A stretch of 64,000 nucleotides of DNA. Source: Congeria kusceri (Eukaryota > Mollusca > Bivalvia > Myida > Dreissenidae). Below the pieces are notes generated by a model. That model saw only the letters and a program-made list of their open reading frames with translations, did not search any database and was not told the origin of the DNA. Numbering within the stretch: position 1 is the first letter of the stretch; the number at the start of each line of letters is the position of its first letter. Location: the NCBI GenBank assembly GCA_027627225.1, contig CM051028.1:24052364-24116363 (forward strand), written 5' to 3'. A program made the translations under genes and the position numbers. Below are positions 61,625-64,000 of this stretch, piece by piece.

Positions 61625-61922
61625 GGGCCCGGGTAGCTCAGTTGGTAGAGGGCTGGACTGTCAATCCGGGTATTGTGAGTTCGAACCCCAGCGCGGCCAC
61701 ATAACTTGTGTGGGCATTGGTCATGAAATTATTTATATGGCCATTCTCCCCCCTACCTCCCCGTACCTCTGATTCAGGCAGTTGTCAGTTACTGGCACAA
61801 GTATGAGCACTTAGTACTTAGATAGGCTAAGCTTGCCCAGGAAAAAGTGTGAGTAGGTTAACTGATCGCCGTGATATGACTGAAATTCTGTTGAAAACGG
61901 CGAAAACTCCAAAGCAAACAAA
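61625..61922 (+). repeat. Full-length tRNA-Asp-headed SINE
   Basis: The head (61627-61700) has box A TAGCTCAGTTGGTAGAG, an anticodon loop CTGTCAA (GTC, Asp-like) and box B GAGTTCGAACC, followed by CACATAACTTGTG. The body reads CATTGGTCATGAAATTATTT, TGGCCATTCTCCCCCCTACC, AAGTGTGAGTAGGTTAACTG, and the conserved 3' part ATATGACTGAAATTCTGTTG then AAAACGGCGAAAACTCC, ending CAAACAAA. The 3' part resembles the conserved mollusc SINE tail of the Nin-DC type; that naming is from memory. The acceptor stem pairs poorly, so this is a SINE head, not a tRNA gene. Confidence 0.85.
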
Positions 61923-62983
61923 ACTCTTTTCAGCATAAATTACGCACTTAAATTATTTCCTATATTTATGCTCGGATTTTTCGTTGTGCACGAGTTTCAC
62001 GTGTTTATGGATTCAATAACCGTATTTTCAGTGAAGATTAAATAACCGTATTTTCAGTGAAATACGCTTACATCAATTAAACTCGATTCCAGTATGGAAA
62101 CTGGAAAAAGTGAAAACTGAAAAAGTATGTTTGTACATGTATTACGTGTATGAAAAGTTTTCAATGTAATGTCTTTTGTACCTCAATAAACTCTGTGGAC
62201 ATATTGTGGGAGTGGGCCTTACTTTGTAACATACTAACAGCGTTTTTCCTCACCATTTTGGGGATGGTACCGGTACCGGTCTCATTGTGAAAATTAGCGT
62301 CGTTTTCAGCCAAATTGGGAATTTTATTACTTTCATTAAAACATGTTATAAAAGAGGTAAAAACAGTAAGTTACTTCCCCTAGCTGTTAACAGTAACCCA
62401 GGATTTTTTTATGAATTTTTTTGGCGACATGTGTCATAAGACGTTATCTGGTGCGTTTTAGCTCTTAAAATTAAGGCTAACACATTTTAAATTTTGTGTA
62501 AACGTTTAAACGAAATGAAATACAAGAAATATCACCGTTTAAACGGTTTACCTCTAGCCTTTTAAAAGCAAAAGCGTCATCGTAAGAATCATGATTAAAA
62601 TACATTTATATTATACATGCTTTGTTCTTGCAAAAACGGCGGGAGAATTTCCCTGTGCACGTTGTGCCAACGCGCGTCAAATGTTAAAGACCTGTAGTAT
62701 GTAGAAAGTACATGGTCGGTATACGCACGCTTTCCATGCGTGGAACGTGACGTCGTGGTTGTCAGCAGACATTTCGCGCTCTTTTTTACATGGAATACAT
62801 GTACATAAACAAGACCGCTTGTGTTTACGGAACTACAACACTGAGCAGTATTGTGCGATTTTATTTACCTGGCACTCATGAATATTCCGTGTATTTCCGT
62901 AAATCTATTTTAAGCTACTAACCCAGATATAGGAGACTCAGACATGAATATGTATTGATTAAATCTTTATTACTGAACAGTTG

Positions 62984-63055
62984 ATACTGTAATGCAGTGG
63001 TAAGTACGCAGTTTGTAATCGTGATATTTTGGGTTCGAATCCCAAAACAGGCACA
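62984..63055 (+). other. tRNA-like segment (plus strand)
   Basis: Box A-like TAATGCAGTGGTAAGTACG and box B GGGTTCGAATCCC inside a strong TTTTGGG/CCCAAAA T-stem, followed by CAGGCACA. The acceptor stem is not closed. Probably an RNA polymerase III promoter relic. Confidence 0.55.
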
Positions 63056-63307
63056 TTTAATTTATTCAATTTATTTATGTATTTTAATTTATTTAAATTA
63101 TACATGACACGGAATATAATCATCAGCCTCGGTTCGGACACAGGAGAGAACTGCATCGATACTGCGAGCGAAAAAGAGTCTATGTGAATGCATTTTTTAT
63201 GTAGATACAATAATTAAACTAAGGAAATTATAAAAGTTAAAAAAAAATGTCATGAGAATAAGTGATGCTGAAGTAATGAAGTAAAAGAAAATAATAAAAA
63301 ATGAAGA

Positions 63308-63382
63308 TTATGTCAGGATTCGAACCACAGTCATTGTGATTAAAAGTCTAAAACACTATCCACCGCGCTATACTTCCTGACG
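63308..63382 (-). other. tRNA-like segment (minus strand)
   Basis: On the minus strand: GTCAGGAAGTATAGCGCGGT, then GGATAGTGT, ACTTTTAATC (TTT anticodon-like) and GTGGTTCGAATCCTGAC. The first and last seven bases pair (GTCAGGA/TCCTGAC), but the T-stem and anticodon stem are defective, so it is a tRNA-like relic, Lys-like at best. Confidence 0.5.
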
Positions 63383-64000
63383 CTTGTTGATGGGGATTTT
63401 TGTTTTATGACTATGTTATCTGTGCTTTACACGGTAGATAAACGTTAACCCGATATAAATAAAACAGCCGAGCGCAACCAGAGATTAATGAGTGCCAGGT
63501 CAATAAAATCGTACAATAACACTGGATAGGCTTTTCCGATTACGATTTCATTTAAGCGTATTTGAGATTGATTTTTTGCAGTTTATTTTTTAAAGTTAAT
63601 ATTATAAAATACGAACGCTCATTTACTTTTTAGGTCGATAATACGCTTGACGCGCGTGTAAGGTTACTTGTGTGTGGATACATGCCAACTGCGCCGATTG
63701 GTCAGTCATTCCAAAGCGAAGATAAACTGAGCGTTTTTATTGGCTCGTATCGATTTTACAGCATGTTGAAACTCCGCCTACAGGGCGGTGCTTCACGGTG
63801 ATTGATTGCGGCTTAGGAATAGCGGTAAATTGTTAAAGTTTTCGGCGGCTAAGTGACGCTCGCTTTGATCGTTCACTGACTTTATAGAATGGGTGTACAT
63901 GTTTCTCGAGAAAAAAACGGCCATTGTGACGTAAGTGATTAGCTTTCACAGCAGGAGTTGTCGGTCTGCTGCAGTCAACACAGCTAACTTATTGATAAAA

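Larger units (their letters stand above)
62849..63518. mobile_element. 666-bp TIR element with TA target duplication, nested in copy 2
   Basis: The element is 62851-63516 with inverted ends TTGTGCGATTTTATTTACC and TTGTACGATTTTATTGACC, extending about 29 bp to GGCACTCAT. It is flanked by TA at both ends. The uninterrupted copy at 42178-43635 shows the empty site (inverse of CTGAGCAGTAACACTGG), proving the insertion and the TA duplication. It contains two tRNA-like segments in opposite orientation and no coding frame. TA duplication fits Tc1/mariner-type transposition, but the ends were not matched to a known group. Confidence 0.85.
62240..64000 (-). mobile_element. Unclassified 1.45-kb element, copy 2 (inverted, interrupted, runs off the window)
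   Basis: Reverse complement of 42484-43625. For example, GGGAGAATTTCCCTGTGCAC at 62641 matches the inverse of 43208-43230, and GGCCATTGTGACGTAAGTGA near 63920 matches the inverse of 42550-42570. It begins near GGATGGTACCGGTACCGG. The copy is interrupted by the 666-bp TA-flanked insert at 62851-63516 and continues to the right edge. Confidence 0.8.

Noticed and set aside
61627..61700. Genuine tRNA-Asp gene
   Set aside because: Box A, box B and a GTC loop are present, but the acceptor stem pairs poorly and the SINE body follows directly; other copies share that body.

Overview
The window is nuclear DNA from an animal. It is AT-rich, has spliced genes with GT-AG introns, and carries many tandem arrays, SINEs, MITEs, LINEs and DNA transposons. 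The repeats (a tRNA-headed SINE ending near 'ATATGACTGAAAT', a hairpin MITE containing 'GGATTAGCCTGTGCA', an ISL2EU/THAP-YqaJ transposon, a KIAA1958/DUF3504-type tyrosine recombinase) and the single-exon nicotinic-receptor relic look most like a bivalve mollusc, perhaps a heterodont such as a dreissenid. The species is inference; bivalve is fairly safe.

Layout. 1-6870: 39-bp minisatellite array containing a 2.7-kb duplication with no difference found. 8368-9230: 25-bp minisatellite. 9512-9650: near-perfect GC-rich hairpin. 10438-11416: 5'-truncated LINE. 11745-13780 (-): three-exon tyrosine recombinase of Crypton/DUF3504 type. 16059-18237 (-): intact three-exon claudin/PMP22-like four-TM gene. 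18.8-28.8 kb: repeat-rich, with SINE remnants, a 319-bp MITE with target-site duplication, and a TIR element whose core is a 400-bp tetranucleotide microsatellite. 28823-30215: decayed second copy of the first LINE type. 30.6-35.6 kb: microsatellites, a 49-bp array, MITEs and a SINE.

36124-44063 is a nested-transposon locus. An RNase H-bearing LINE is split by a 4.4-kb ISL2EU transposon (37582-41981). That transposon's YqaJ nuclease gene (+) and THAP-DDE transposase gene (-) lie with their exons inside each other's introns. The LINE is split again by a 1.45-kb unclassified element.

Only about 155 bp after the LINE ends, the intact seven-exon tubulin-folding cofactor B gene (TBCB, 44218-52988, 249 aa) begins. 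Its first intron appears to be GC-AG, and a later intron holds a 65-bp satellite. Downstream are mollusc-type interspersed repeats, a frameshifted intronless nicotinic-receptor-like pseudogene (56774-58005), a tRNA-Asp-headed SINE (61625-61922), and an inverted copy of the 1.45-kb element (62240-end). This copy is interrupted by a 666-bp TA-flanked element carrying two tRNA-like segments in opposite orientation.

The two clean host genes (TBCB and the claudin-like gene) have exons that join in frame without a single indel. The transposon genes and the receptor copy carry many one-base frameshifts. This argues that the frameshifts are genuine decay rather than poor sequence. No operon-like cooperation is expected: the host genes are independent, and most of the remaining structure is layered transposition.
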